Assembly: GCF_007990245.1 (NCBI RefSeq)
Contig: NZ_BJWG01000015.1
Span: forward strand, 1 to 64,000
DNA: 64,000 nucleotides
Reading direction: 5' to 3'
From: Cellulomonas composti
GTDB lineage: Bacteria; Actinomycetota; Actinomycetes; Actinomycetales; Cellulomonadaceae
Shown: positions 45,040 to 54,213 of the stretch, in pieces
How positions within the stretch are numbered: the stretch's first letter is position 1
Layout: every line of letters begins with the position of its first letter
The notes under the pieces: model-generated
Told to the model about the DNA's origin: nothing
Database searches by the model: none
The model's input: only the letters and a program-made list of their open reading frames with translations
Made by a program: the position numbers and the translations under genes

Positions 45040-47745
45040 GTGGCTGGCTACGTGTGGGACTTCGCCGAGGGCGACAAGGATGCCAAGGACCTGCTGGGCG
45101 GCAAGGGTGCCGGCCTGGCGGAGATGACGCGGCTGGGGCTGCCGGTGCCGCCCGGCTTCACGATCACGACGCAGGCGTGCCGCGAGTACATGCGCGACGG
45201 CGAGGTGCCGCCCGAGCTGCGCGTCGAGGTGACCATGGCCATGCGCCGCCTCGAGGACGCGATGTCGCGGCACTTCGGCGACCCGGCCGACCCGCTGCTG
45301 GTCTCGGTGCGCTCGGGCGCGAAGTTCTCGATGCCCGGCATGATGGAGACCGTTCTCGACGTCGGCCTCAACGACCTCACCGTGCACGGCCTGGCGGAGT
45401 TCACGGGCGACGAGCGCTTCGCGTGGGACTCCTACCGCCGCCTCGTCCAGATGTTCGGCCGCACGGTGCTCGGCATCGCGGGCGAGGAGTTCGCGGACGC
45501 GCTCGACAAGGCGAAGGCCGCACGCGGCGTCGCGAGCGACATCGAGCTCGGCACCGACGACCTGCGCGGTCTCGTCGACACGTACAAGGAGATCGTCCGC
45601 GACCAGACCGGTCGCGACTTCCCGCAGTCGCCGCGCGAGCAGCTCGACCTGGCGATCTCGGCCGTGTTCGACTCGTGGAACACCGAGCGCGCGCGGCTGT
45701 ACCGCCGCAAGGAGCGCATCTCCGACGACCTGGGCACCGCCGTCAACATCTGCGCGATGGTGTTCGGCAACCTCGGTGCCACCTCCGGCACCGGCGTCGC
45801 GTTCACGCGCGACCCCGCGACCGGCCGGTCCGGCGTGTACGGCGACTACCTGTCCAACGCGCAGGGCGAGGACGTCGTGGCCGGCATCCGCAACACCCAC
45901 GGCCTCACCGAGCTCGAGCGTCTCGACCCCGAGGCGTACGGGGACCTGCGGCGGGCCATGCGCCAGCTCGAGACGCACTACCGCGACCTGTGCGACATCG
46001 AGTTCACGGTCGAGCGCGGCAAGCTGTGGATGCTGCAGACGCGCGTCGGCAAGCGCACCGCGCCGGCGGCGTTCCGCGTCGCGGTGCAGCTCGTCGACGA
46101 GAACCTCATCACGATGGACGAGGCGCTCTCGCGCGTCACGGGTGCCCAGCTCTCCCAGCTCCTGTTCCCGCAGTTCTCGCCCGACGGCGACCGCACGTTC
46201 CTCGCCAAGGGCATGGCGGCCTCCCCCGGGGCGGCGGTCGGCATGGCGGTGTTCGACGCACAGACCGCGCAGGACTGGGCGGCGGACGGCAAGGACGTCA
46301 TCCTGGTGCGGCGCGAGACCAACCCCGACGACCTCGGCGGCATGATCGCGGCCGTCGGCGTCCTGACTGCCCGCGGCGGCAAGACCTCGCACGCGGCCGT
46401 GGTCGCGCGCGGCATGGGTCGCACGTGCGTGTGCGGCGCCGACGCGCTCGACATCGACCTGCCGACGCGCTCGATGCGGGTCGCCGGACACACGGTGCAC
46501 GAGGGCGACCTCATCGCGATCGACGGCTCGTCGGGCGAGATCTTCCTCGGCGAGGTGCCCGTGATGGCCTCCCCCGTCAGCCGCTACCTCGAGGACGGCC
46601 TCGAGGTAGCGCTCGCGGAGGCGATCGACGACGAGACGCGCGAGCTGGTCGAGGCGGTCGACCGGATCCTCACCCACGCCGACGTCACGCGTCGGCTGCG
46701 GGTGCACGCCAACGCGGACACCCCGGAGGACGCCGCTCGGGCCCGTCAGCTCGGCGCGCAGGGCATCGGCCTGTGCCGGACCGAGCACATGTTCCTCGGC
46801 GAACGGCGCGTGCTCGTCGAGCACGTCGTGCTCGCGGTGGACGACGCCGAGCGCCAGGCGGCACTCGACGCCCTGCTGCCGGTCCAGCGCGAGGACTTCG
46901 TCGGCCTGCTGACCGAGATGGACGGGCTGCCGACGACGATCCGGCTGCTCGACCCGCCGCTGCACGAGTTCCTGCCCGACCTCACCGAGCTGTCGGTGCG
47001 CGTCGCGCTCGCGGCGGCCCGCGGCGAGGAGGACCCGCACGACGTGCGGCTGCTCGGCGCGGTCCGGCGCATGCACGAGGCCAACCCGATGCTCGGCCTG
47101 CGCGGGGTGCGGCTCGGACTGGTCATCCCGGGCCTGTTCGCGCTGCAGATCCGTGCGGTCTGCGAGGCCACCGCGCGCCTGCTCGCGGGCGGCATGGACC
47201 CGAAGCCCGAGATCATGGTGCCGCTCGTCGGGTCGGTGCAGGAGCTCCACCTGGTCCGCGAGGAGGCGCTGCGGATCATGGCCGAGGTCACCGAGGAGAC
47301 CGGACAGGACCTCACGATGCCGGTCGGCGTCATGATCGAGCTGCCGCGTGCGGCGCTCACCGCGGGCCGGATCGCCGAGGAGGCGCAGTTCTTCTCCTTC
47401 GGCACGAACGACCTGACGCAGACCACGTGGGGCTTCTCGCGTGACGACGTCGAGGGTGCGTTCTTCGCGCAGTACGCCGCGAACGGCGTCCTGTCGGTGT
47501 CGCCGTTCGAGACGATCGACGAGCGGGGCGTCGGTCGCCTCGTGACGATCGCCGTCGAGGAGGGCCGCCAGAGCCGGCCCGGCCTCAAGATCGGCGTCTG
47601 CGGCGAGCACGGCGGCGACCCGGAGTCGATCCGGTTCTTCCACGCCGCCGGGCTGGACTACGTGTCCTGCTCGCCGTTCCGCGTCCCGGTCGCCCGGCTC
47701 GAGGCCGGCCGCGCCGCGGTCGAGTCCGGCGGCGACACCCGCTGA
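45040..47745 (+). CDS. ppdK: Pyruvate, phosphate dikinase
   Basis: A 901-residue cytoplasmic enzyme interconverting pyruvate, ATP and phosphate with PEP, AMP and pyrophosphate. The N-terminal ATP-grasp starts KDLLGGKGAGLAEMTRLGLPVPPGFTI; the phosphohistidine is in GGKTSHAAVVARGMG (His451); the C-terminal PEP domain has GLCRTEHMF, GTNDLTQTTWGFSRDD and the catalytic Cys854 in GVCGEHGGDP. The 900-residue length and TTWGFSRDD separate it from PEP synthase and enzyme I. Start: GTG at 45040 after CGGAGGTGGG; the frame is open to 44968. With ptsI in the same window, it could help balance PEP and pyruvate. Confidence 0.95.
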   Translation: MAGYVWDFAEGDKDAKDLLGGKGAGLAEMTRLGLPVPPGFTITTQACREYMRDGEVPPELRVEVTMAMRRLEDAMSRHFGDPADPLLVSVRSGAKFSMPGMMETVLDVGLNDLTVHGLAEFTGDERFAWDSYRRLVQMFGRTVLGIAGEEFADALDKAKAARGVASDIELGTDDLRGLVDTYKEIVRDQTGRDFPQSPREQLDLAISAVFDSWNTERARLYRRKERISDDLGTAVNICAMVFGNLGATSGTGVAFTRDPATGRSGVYGDYLSNAQGEDVVAGIRNTHGLTELERLDPEAYGDLRRAMRQLETHYRDLCDIEFTVERGKLWMLQTRVGKRTAPAAFRVAVQLVDENLITMDEALSRVTGAQLSQLLFPQFSPDGDRTFLAKGMAASPGAAVGMAVFDAQTAQDWAADGKDVILVRRETNPDDLGGMIAAVGVLTARGGKTSHAAVVARGMGRTCVCGADALDIDLPTRSMRVAGHTVHEGDLIAIDGSSGEIFLGEVPVMASPVSRYLEDGLEVALAEAIDDETRELVEAVDRILTHADVTRRLRVHANADTPEDAARARQLGAQGIGLCRTEHMFLGERRVLVEHVVLAVDDAERQAALDALLPVQREDFVGLLTEMDGLPTTIRLLDPPLHEFLPDLTELSVRVALAAARGEEDPHDVRLLGAVRRMHEANPMLGLRGVRLGLVIPGLFALQIRAVCEATARLLAGGMDPKPEIMVPLVGSVQELHLVREEALRIMAEVTEETGQDLTMPVGVMIELPRAALTAGRIAEEAQFFSFGTNDLTQTTWGFSRDDVEGAFFAQYAANGVLSVSPFETIDERGVGRLVTIAVEEGRQSRPGLKIGVCGEHGGDPESIRFFHAAGLDYVSCSPFRVPVARLEAGRAAVESGGDTR

Positions 47746-47788
47746 CGTCCGGACGCAGCGAGGGGCCGCGCCCCGTCCTCCCGGGCGC

Positions 47789-47836
47789 GTGCGCGGCCTC
47801 CGGCGTGCGCGGCCTCCGGCGTGCGCGGCCTCCGGC
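47789..47836. repeat. Three 16-bp tandem repeats
   Basis: GTGCGCGGCCTCCGGC occurs three times in perfect tandem (47789-47804, 47805-47820, 47821-47836) between the convergent ppdK and rsmE genes, four bases before the rsmE stop. A short GGGGC-CGC-GCCCC hairpin (47762-47774) precedes it. Each unit contains GGCC and may form small stems; the array could have arisen by slippage. It is too short and has no spacers, so it is not CRISPR. Confidence 0.9.
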
Positions 47837-47840
47837 GTGC

Positions 47841-48599
47841 TCAGGCCCAGCGGCCGAGGCGCTCGCACAGCAGCGCGAGCGCGACCGGCCCGGCGGTCGA
47901 GGTCCGCAGCACGTGGGGTCCCAGCCGTGCGGTCGTCGCCCCCGCCTCGACGAGCCTCGCGAGCTCGTCGTCGCCGATCCCGCCCTCGGGTCCGACGACC
48001 ACGAGGACCTCGCCCGCGGCCGGCAGCACGACCTGCGCGAGCGGCCCGGCGGCGTCCTCGTGCAGCACGATCACGACGCCCCCGGCGGCGGTCGTCGCGG
48101 CGGTGCGCGCCGCGAGCTCCTTCGTCGTGACCGCGACGTCCACGTCGGGCACCCGCGCGCGACGCGACTGCTTCGCGGCGGCGCGCACGGTCGCGAGCCA
48201 ACGTGCCCGGCTGCGGGCCGCGCGGTCGCCCCGCCACACGACGATCGAGCGCTCCGCCTGCCACGGCACCACCGCGTCGACGCCGACCTCGGTGGCAGCC
48301 TCGATCGCCTGCTCGTCGCGATCACCCTTGGCGAGCGCCTGCACGAGCACCAGCGCGGGCGTCGGAGCGGGCTCGTGCACGACGTCGAGCACGTGCAGCG
48401 TGACGCCCTGCTCCCCCACCGCACCGACGGTCGCGTGCAGCCGCACGCCCGCACCGTCGACGACGTCGACCCGTTCGCCCACGCCGCGACGCTGCACGAC
48501 GCCGGCGTGACGACCCTCGGTGCCGTCGAGCAGGAACGTCCCGCCCGGCAGCAGCCCCTCGAGCCGACCCTCGTCGACCACGAACACCGGGGCGGTCAC
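47841..48599 (-). CDS. rsmE: 16S rRNA m3U1498 methyltransferase RsmE
   Basis: A 252-residue SPOUT methyltransferase that methylates uridine 1498 of 16S rRNA. It has an N-terminal PUA-like region (FLLDGTEGRHAGVVQRRGVGERV) and the SPOUT core: QALAKGDRDEQAIEAATEVGVD, RSIVVWRG, VVVGPEGGIGDDELA and the C-terminal knot LGPHVLRTSTAGPVALALL. The start is immediately after the dnaJ stop, so it is the last gene of hrcA-dnaJ-rsmE. Converges with ppdK. Confidence 0.95.
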   Translation of the reverse strand: MTAPVFVVDEGRLEGLLPGGTFLLDGTEGRHAGVVQRRGVGERVDVVDGAGVRLHATVGAVGEQGVTLHVLDVVHEPAPTPALVLVQALAKGDRDEQAIEAATEVGVDAVVPWQAERSIVVWRGDRAARSRARWLATVRAAAKQSRRARVPDVDVAVTTKELAARTAATTAAGGVVIVLHEDAAGPLAQVVLPAAGEVLVVVGPEGGIGDDELARLVEAGATTARLGPHVLRTSTAGPVALALLCERLGRWA

Positions 48600-49727
48600 T
48601 CAGCGGCCCGAGAGCTTGTCGCGCAGCTTGCCGAAGACGCCATGGTGGTGCGCGGCGAGCCGCGCCTCGGGGCGCTCCTCCCCGCGCAGCTCGGCCAGGC
48701 GCCGCAGCAGCGTTGCCTGCTCGTCGTCGAGGTCGAGGGGCACCTGGACGTCGACGTGCACGTGCAGGTCGCCGCGGCCGCCGACGTGCAGCCGGCCGAC
48801 GCCCAGGCCCTTGACCGTGACGACCTGCTCGGGCTGGGTACCGGGGCGCAGGTCGACCTCCTGCGGACCGTCGAGCGTGTCGAGCGTGAGCACGGTGCCG
48901 AGCGCGGCCGCCGTCATCGGCACCTCGAGCGTGACGTGCAGGTCGTCGCCCTCGCGCACGAACGTCTCGTGCCGGCGCTCGCGCACCTCGAGGTACACGT
49001 CGCCCGCCGGACCGCCGGCCGGGCCGACCTCGCCCTGGCCCGTGAGCTTGATGCGGTTGCCGTTCTCGACGCCCGCCGGCACGTCGACCGACAGCGTGCG
49101 CCGCGAGCGCACCCGGCCCTCGCCGGAGCACTCGGGGCAGGGTTCGGGGATCGTCGTCCCGAAGCCGTGGCACGCGGCGCACGGCTGCGTCGTCATCACC
49201 TGGCCGAGGAACGAGCGCGCGACGCGCTGCACGACGCCGCGACCGTGACAGATCTCGCATGTGCGCGGCGTGGTGCCGGGGCGGCAGCAGGTGCCGCCGC
49301 ACGTCGGGCACGCGACCGCGGTGTCGACCGGCACGTCGCGGTGGGTGCCGAAGGTGACGTCGGCGAGGTCGAGGTCGATGCGCACGAGCGCGTCCTGGCC
49401 CCGGCGCGCACGCGGCATCGGCCCGCGCTGCTGCTGGGCGCCCGCGGCGGCACCGAAGAACGTCTCGAAGATGTCCTGGAAGCCGAACCCGCCGCCCGCG
49501 CCGCCACCGGGCGAGGCCGGGTCGCCGCCGAGGTCGTACTGGCGCCGCTTGTCGGGGTTGCCGAGCACGTCGTAGGCGCGCGAGACGTCCTTGAAGCGGT
49601 CCTCGGCCCCGGGCTCGCCGCCGGCCACGTCGGGGTGGTTCTCGCGCGCCAGGCGGCGGTAGGCCTTCTTGATCTGCTCGGGGCTGGCGTCGCGCGGGAC
49701 GCCGAGGACCTCGTAGTAGTCCGTCAC
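48600..49727 (-). CDS. dnaJ: Chaperone DnaJ
   Basis: A 375-residue type I Hsp40 cochaperone of DnaK. The J domain starts [19 protein letters not shown] with HPD at 31-33, a glycine- and phenylalanine-rich stretch ([18 protein letters not shown]) follows, and four cysteine pairs form the zinc region ([32 protein letters not shown]). The first pair has GGT rather than GxG. C-terminal substrate domains are complete. It follows hrcA by 34 bases and shares its CIRCE-controlled transcript. This is the DnaJ2-like copy found beside hrcA; the dnaK operon is not in the window. Confidence 0.95.
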   Translation of the reverse strand: MTDYYEVLGVPRDASPEQIKKAYRRLARENHPDVAGGEPGAEDRFKDVSRAYDVLGNPDKRRQYDLGGDPASPGGGAGGGFGFQDIFETFFGAAAGAQQQRGPMPRARRGQDALVRIDLDLADVTFGTHRDVPVDTAVACPTCGGTCCRPGTTPRTCEICHGRGVVQRVARSFLGQVMTTQPCAACHGFGTTIPEPCPECSGEGRVRSRRTLSVDVPAGVENGNRIKLTGQGEVGPAGGPAGDVYLEVRERRHETFVREGDDLHVTLEVPMTAAALGTVLTLDTLDGPQEVDLRPGTQPEQVVTVKGLGVGRLHVGGRGDLHVHVDVQVPLDLDDEQATLLRRLAELRGEERPEARLAAHHHGVFGKLRDKLSGR

Positions 49728-49761
49728 AGGTAGGTGCTCCTCGCGGGCGGGGTCGTGGCCG

Positions 49762-50784
49762 TCATCCGGCCAGGAACCGGGTCATGTACCGGGCGACGGC
49801 GCGCACCGACGACATGGTTCCCGGGTAGTCCATGCGCAGCGGCCCGACGACGCCGACACGGGCGACCGTGCCGCTCTCGTCGCCGTAGCCGCTGGTGATG
49901 ACGCTCGTCTCGACGAGGCCGTCGTGCTGGTTCTCGCGGCCGATGCGCACCGAGACGCTCGCGGCGTCCTCGGCCATCTCGCCGAGCAGCCGCAGCAGCA
50001 CCATCTGCTCCTCGAGCGCCTCCAGCACCGGGCCGATGCTGTGCGCGAAGTCGACGACGCCGGTCCGCGCGAGGTTCGCGGTGCCCGCGAGCACGACGCG
50101 TTCCTCCGCCTCCTGCGCGAGCGTCTCCTCGACCGCCGCGACGACCGCGCGCACCAGGTCCGCGTACGTGGGCTCGAACGCCTCGACCAGGCCGCTGAGC
50201 GCAGGCTCCAGGTCCGGCAGCCGGCGGCCCGACGCGGCTGCGTTGAGCACCGCACGCAGGCGGTGCACCACGTCGACGTCCAGGTCCCGATCGAGCTCGA
50301 GCGTGCGCTGCTCGACGCGTCCGGTGTCCGTGATGAGCACGACGAGCAGGTGCCGCAGACCGACCGGGACGAGCTCGATGTGCCGCAGCGCCGAGCGTCG
50401 CAGCGACGGGTACTGCACGACCGCGACCTGCTGCGTGAGCTGCGCGAGCAGCCGCACCGAGCGGTCGACGACGTCGTCGAGGTCGACCGCGTCCTCCAGG
50501 AAGGCCGCGATGGCGCGCTTCTCGGGCGGGGACAGCGGCTTGACGTCCGTGAGCCGGTCGACGAAGACGCGGTAGCCCTTGTCGGTGGGTACCCGGCCCG
50601 CCGACGTGTGCGGCTGCGCGATGTAGCCGCCCTCCTCGAGCACCGCCATGTCGTTGCGGATCGTGGCGGGCGAGACCCCGAGCGAGTGCCGCTCGACGAG
50701 TGCGCGCGAGCCGACGGGTTCCCGCGTCGCGACGTAGTCCTGCACGATCGCGCGCAGCACGTCGAGCCGGCGGTCGTCGCTCAT
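49762..50784 (-). CDS. hrcA: Heat-inducible transcription repressor HrcA
   Basis: A 340-residue repressor of heat-shock genes. The winged-helix N-terminus reads [30 protein letters not shown], then [27 protein letters not shown] with PTDKGYR. The C-terminal GAF-like domain senses GroE availability. Start ATG at 50784 with GAGGGACCG nearby; the frame opens to 51075 but is not real beyond. A CIRCE operator lies 46-72 bases upstream, so HrcA represses its own operon. Confidence 0.96.
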   Translation of the reverse strand: MSDDRRLDVLRAIVQDYVATREPVGSRALVERHSLGVSPATIRNDMAVLEEGGYIAQPHTSAGRVPTDKGYRVFVDRLTDVKPLSPPEKRAIAAFLEDAVDLDDVVDRSVRLLAQLTQQVAVVQYPSLRRSALRHIELVPVGLRHLLVVLITDTGRVEQRTLELDRDLDVDVVHRLRAVLNAAASGRRLPDLEPALSGLVEAFEPTYADLVRAVVAAVEETLAQEAEERVVLAGTANLARTGVVDFAHSIGPVLEALEEQMVLLRLLGEMAEDAASVSVRIGRENQHDGLVETSVITSGYGDESGTVARVGVVGPLRMDYPGTMSSVRAVARYMTRFLAG

Positions 50785-50829
50785 CGGTCCCTCCTCGCGA
50801 TCGTCTCGGTCCACGCGGCTCCGCCGCGG

Positions 50830-50856
50830 GTAGCACTCGAACTGTCCGAGTGCCAA
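50830..50856 (-). promoter_or_regulatory. CIRCE operator of the hrcA-dnaJ-rsmE operon
   Basis: The classic CIRCE is TTAGCACTC-N9-GAGTGCTAA. Here the plus strand has GTAGCACTC (50830-50838), nine bases, then GAGTGCCAA (50848-50856), which keeps the core AGCACTC-N9-GAGTGC exactly, with one change in each outer half. It lies upstream of hrcA on the minus strand. HrcA binds this site and releases it on heat shock, as is well established in this family. Confidence 0.93.
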
Positions 50857-50990
50857 TCCTAACCCGGCGTTCCCGAGGGACTCCGAGCCGACGGCGTGGC
50901 GTCGGCGACCTCGTCGGACCCCCTGCCTAGGGTGACGCACGCGGGACGCGCCCGCGCACGACGCACCGCACGACGAACGGGGAGCTCTGG

Positions 50991-51845
50991 GTGGACACGG
51001 ACCGCTACGGCCCCGACGTGCTGGCCGGCAGCCCGAGCGTGCACCACCGGGCGCCCCGCACCTCGCGGCCCGCACCGGCCGAACGCGGCCTGGTCGTCGA
51101 GGACGTCACCACCGGATGGGTCGGAGCGGTGGTCCGCGTCGAGAAGTCGGGCGGCGTGCACGTCGTGGTCCTCGAGGACCGCCGCGGCCGGACCCGCACG
51201 TTCCCGCTGGGTCCCGGGTTCTGGGTCGACGGCGAGCCCGTCGTCCTGACCGCGCCCGTCGTCGCGGCGCCGGCGGCCCCCACGCGCACCGCATCCGGCT
51301 CGCGCGCCGTCGCGGGGGCCCGCGCCCGGGTCGCGCGCGGCAGCCGCATCTGGGTCGAGGGCAAGCACGACGCCGAGCTCGTCGAGAAGGTCTGGGGCGA
51401 CGACCTGCGCGTCGAGGGCGTCGTCGTCGAGCTGCTCGAGGGCGTCGACCATCTGGTCGACGAGCTGCGCGCGTTCGCCCCGGAGCCGGGCCGCCGCGTC
51501 GGCGTGCTCGTCGACCACCTGGTGCCCGGCTCCAAGGAGAGCCGGATCGCGGCCGACGCGCTGCGGGTCGCACCCGCCGGCACCGTCCTCGTGCTCGGGC
51601 ACCCCTACGTCGACGTCTGGCAGGCCGTCCGGCCCCAGCGGGTGGGCCTGACGGCGTGGCCGACGATCGAGCGCGGCACGGAGTGGAAGCGCGGGATCCT
51701 GCGCGAGCTCGGTTGGCCCGCCGACGAGCAGGCGGACGTCGCGCGCGCGTGGCAGCGCATCCTGCGCTCCGTGCGCTCCTACGCCGACCTCGAGCCGGCG
51801 CTCCTGGGCCGCGTCGAGGAGCTCATCGACTTCGTCACCGCCTGA
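50991..51845 (+). CDS. DUF3097-family protein
   Basis: A 284-residue cytoplasmic protein matching DUF3097. [10 protein letters not shown] near the start, then [41 protein letters not shown], and [17 protein letters not shown] are its landmarks. The middle [16 protein letters not shown] and VLVDHL parts resemble a TOPRIM-like core, suggesting a nucleotide or nucleic-acid activity, but function is unknown. It lies divergent from hrcA and near hemW and lepA, a common actinobacterial setting. GTG start at 50991 with a GGGGAGC site upstream. Confidence 0.88.
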   Translation: MDTDRYGPDVLAGSPSVHHRAPRTSRPAPAERGLVVEDVTTGWVGAVVRVEKSGGVHVVVLEDRRGRTRTFPLGPGFWVDGEPVVLTAPVVAAPAAPTRTASGSRAVAGARARVARGSRIWVEGKHDAELVEKVWGDDLRVEGVVVELLEGVDHLVDELRAFAPEPGRRVGVLVDHLVPGSKESRIAADALRVAPAGTVLVLGHPYVDVWQAVRPQRVGLTAWPTIERGTEWKRGILRELGWPADEQADVARAWQRILRSVRSYADLEPALLGRVEELIDFVTA

Positions 51846-51859
51846 GCGGGTCCGCGACG

Positions 51860-51897
51860 CACGACGGCCCCCGCGCGAGCGCGCGGAGGCCGTCGTG
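51860..51897. terminator. Bidirectional hairpin between DUF3097 and a membrane-protein gene
   Basis: CACGACGGCC (51860-51869) pairs with GGCCGTCGTG (51888-51897), with an inner CCGCGCG-AGC-GCGCGG stem between. It sits between convergent genes and can end transcription from both sides. No T-run is present, as usual in this genome. Confidence 0.75.
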
Positions 51898-51914
51898 GTG
51901 CGATCGCGTCGGCG

Positions 51915-52823
51915 TCAGTCGACGACGGGCTCGTTGTTGAGCCGGCGGTAGACGTACGTCTGTGCCAGCAGCGCGAGCGGCAGCGCGACGAGCGTGCCGA
52001 CGAAGCACACCAGTCCGCCGACGAACGTGACGACCGCGATGCCCAGGAACAGCAGCAGCACGGTGACCGCGTTCTTCGAGACCAGCTGGAAGCTGGCCTT
52101 CAGCGCGTCGACGGCGCCCAGGCCCCGGTCGACGACGTAGTACATCGTGAACATCGCGAAGAACATGAACACGATGCCCGGCAGGTAGCACAGCGCGTAG
52201 CCGATGGCGGCCAGCACGCCGACGAGCAGCGAGGCCAGGATGACGGCCGAGAGGTTCTTGAACTTGAAGAACGCGTCCACCGTGAGCTTCTCACCCTGGC
52301 TGATACGCAGGGCGCCCTGGATGAAGCCGGCCTGGAACACCGACACGAGCAGGGTGACCACCAGCGCCATCAGGGCGACGAAGAACAGCGTGGCGAACAT
52401 GCTCGGGCCGCCGCCGTGGATGTTGCCGTTCGCGTCGATGGTGAGGTCGTCCGACGCACCCAGCAGCACCGCCGCCATGATGGCGTACCAGATGCCGATG
52501 ATGACGCCGAGGCCGACGACGTAGCCGAGCACGGCGAGCACGATGGGCCCGGCGTTCTCGGTGAACTTCTTCCAGCCCCAGGTGAACGCCGCCATGACGT
52601 CCACGCCCGAGCCGCCTGGCTGCTCGTACGCGCCGGCTGGGTGGGCGCCCGGCGGCGGGTAGTCACCCGGCGGGGGGTAGGAGCCGGCGGGCGGGTAGCC
52701 GGGCGCGGCCGGCGGCGCGGGCTCGGGCGGGACGGCCGAGGCCGGTGTCGGGTCGGGGGTCGTCGGTGGGACCTGCGGGTCCTGGCCCTCGCCCGCGGGC
52801 GTAGTGCCCGGGTTCTCGCTCAT
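51915..52823 (-). CDS. Hypothetical membrane protein with proline-rich N-terminus
   Basis: A 302-residue protein. The first 75 residues are proline-rich with PPAGSYPPPGDYPPPG-type repeats, probably an intrinsically disordered cytoplasmic tail. Then come about six hydrophobic segments between 78 and 290 with small loops: GPIVLAVLGYVVGLGVIIG, FATLFFVALMALVVTLLV, and others ending YVYRRLNNEPVVD. The GLGAVDALKASFQLV loop is typical of a family of actinobacterial integral membrane proteins with unknown function. ATG start at 52823 with GGGAGG upstream. Converges with DUF3097. Confidence 0.75.
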   Translation of the reverse strand: MSENPGTTPAGEGQDPQVPPTTPDPTPASAVPPEPAPPAAPGYPPAGSYPPPGDYPPPGAHPAGAYEQPGGSGVDVMAAFTWGWKKFTENAGPIVLAVLGYVVGLGVIIGIWYAIMAAVLLGASDDLTIDANGNIHGGGPSMFATLFFVALMALVVTLLVSVFQAGFIQGALRISQGEKLTVDAFFKFKNLSAVILASLLVGVLAAIGYALCYLPGIVFMFFAMFTMYYVVDRGLGAVDALKASFQLVSKNAVTVLLLFLGIAVVTFVGGLVCFVGTLVALPLALLAQTYVYRRLNNEPVVD

Positions 52824-52943
52824 GCGTTCCTCCCAGTTCGGGGCGTGATCGCCCAGTGGTGAGCGAACCGAAGCGGGTGGCCGGTGTCAAGGACATGTGG
52901 CGGAATCGTGAATACAGAACGGGTGATCCTCTAGCCTGCGATC

Positions 52944-53699
52944 GTGCACGACGCCGAGCGCACGCCCCTTCCCGCGACCGCGGACGACACCGACGCGCAC
53001 CCCGCAGGTGAGGCGCGCCGTGCGCTCCTGATCGACGTGAACGACGGGCTGATCGCCGCCGCCGGCATGGTCGAGGGCGTGGCGCAGGCGAATGCGGGTG
53101 CCGGGGTGATCCTCGTGGCCGGCGCGGCGACGCTCCTGGTCGGGCTCGTCACGGTCGGCGGGATCCGGTACGCCGAGGCGTCGGGCGAACGCGACGCGCA
53201 CGAGGCGATCGTGGCCGCCGAACGCGCCCGGATCGACGCGGACCCGACCGCCGAGCAGGCCGAGCTCGCGGCGATCTACCGCGCCAAGGGGCTCGACATC
53301 GAGCTCGCGGACCAGGTGGCCGCGCAGCTCAGCGCGCACGACGCGCTCGCCGCGCAGCTCGACGCGGAGTACCGCCTCGACGCGCTCGTACCGCCGGTCC
53401 CGCCGTGGCACGCCGCGCTGCGGACCGGTGCGGCGTTCGCGGCCGGCGCGCTCGTCCCGGTGCTCGTCGCCGCGATCGCACCGCCGGCCCTGCGCGTCGC
53501 TCTCACGCTCGTCGCGGTCGTCGTGGCCCTCGCCGTCAGCGCGACCGTCGCCGCTCGCGTCGGCCGTGTGCCGGTCGCGCGCGCCGTGCTGCGCACCGTC
53601 TCGATCGGCGTCGCGGCGATGCTCGTGACGATCGCGGCCGGGTCGATGCTCGACCTCAGCGAGGCCGAGGTCGATCTCGACCTCGATCTCGGGAGCTGA
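52944..53699 (+). CDS. VIT/CCC1-family metal transporter
   Basis: A 251-residue protein of the VIT family, which moves ferrous iron or manganese. IDVNDGLIAAAGMVEGVAQA is helix 1 with the usual ND-G motif. Then a cytosolic metal-binding segment of acidic helices (RYAEASGERDAHEAIVAAERARI...AELAAIYRAKGLDIELADQVA) and three further helices (ALRTGAAFAAGALVPVLVAA and others). The glutamates in that segment bind metal in plant VIT1. Start: GTG at 52944, six bases after TAGCCT, so probably leaderless. Confidence 0.87.
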   Translation: MHDAERTPLPATADDTDAHPAGEARRALLIDVNDGLIAAAGMVEGVAQANAGAGVILVAGAATLLVGLVTVGGIRYAEASGERDAHEAIVAAERARIDADPTAEQAELAAIYRAKGLDIELADQVAAQLSAHDALAAQLDAEYRLDALVPPVPPWHAALRTGAAFAAGALVPVLVAAIAPPALRVALTLVAVVVALAVSATVAARVGRVPVARAVLRTVSIGVAAMLVTIAAGSMLDLSEAEVDLDLDLGS

Positions 53700-53764
53700 T
53701 CGGCACCGGACGGGCACCGGACGGGCACAATGGACCCGCCGACCTTCGAGCTCCGGGAGACCTG

Positions 53765-54181
53765 ATGAGCGACACTCCTCCGCCAGACGCCCCCTGGGGC
53801 CAGCCGCCGGGAAGCCCGTCGGGCCAGCCCGTTCCGCAGTTCGCGCCGCCGCCGCCGCTGCGGCCCGACGAGGAGAAGACCTGGGCGATCCTCGGTCACC
53901 TGCTCCCGTTCGTCGCCGGCTTCCTCGCGCCGCTGGTGATCTGGCTCGTGTTCAAGGGACGCGGTCAGTACCTGGAGGACCAGTCCAAGGAGTCGCTCAA
54001 CTTCCAGCTCACGCTGCTCATCGCCTACGTCGTGGGATCGATCCTCACGATCGTGCTCATCGGCTTCCTGATCCTGATCGTCGCGGGGATCGCCGCGCTG
54101 GTCCTCCAGATCGTGGCGGCCGTCGCCTCGAGCCGGTTCGAGTGGTACCGCTACCCGGTGAGCATCCGCTTCGTCAAGTGA
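53765..54181 (+). CDS. DUF4870-family membrane protein
   Basis: A 138-residue protein with a proline-rich N-terminal 35 residues (PPPDAPWGQPPGSPSG) and three helices: WAILGHLLPFVAGFLAPLVIWLVF, LTLLIAYVVGSILTIVLIGF and ILIVAGIAALVLQIVAAVAS. The loop KGRGQYLEDQSKESLNFQLT is the DUF4870 signature. Function unknown. ATG at 53765 with a GGGAG site; about 65 bases after the VIT gene, so likely co-transcribed. Converges with hemW. Confidence 0.85.
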   Translation: MSDTPPPDAPWGQPPGSPSGQPVPQFAPPPPLRPDEEKTWAILGHLLPFVAGFLAPLVIWLVFKGRGQYLEDQSKESLNFQLTLLIAYVVGSILTIVLIGFLILIVAGIAALVLQIVAAVASSRFEWYRYPVSIRFVK

Positions 54182-54213
54182 TCCGGCGCCGCGGCTGACC
54201 GGTCCGGGGCTGG

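Noticed and set aside
47789-47836. Short repeat array considered as CRISPR
   Set aside because: Units are 16 bases with no spacers and no cas genes nearby.
44593-48264. A 1223-residue open frame opposite ppdK
   Set aside because: No recognisable domain and biased to Arg, Gly and Ala; ppdK on the plus strand is complete.
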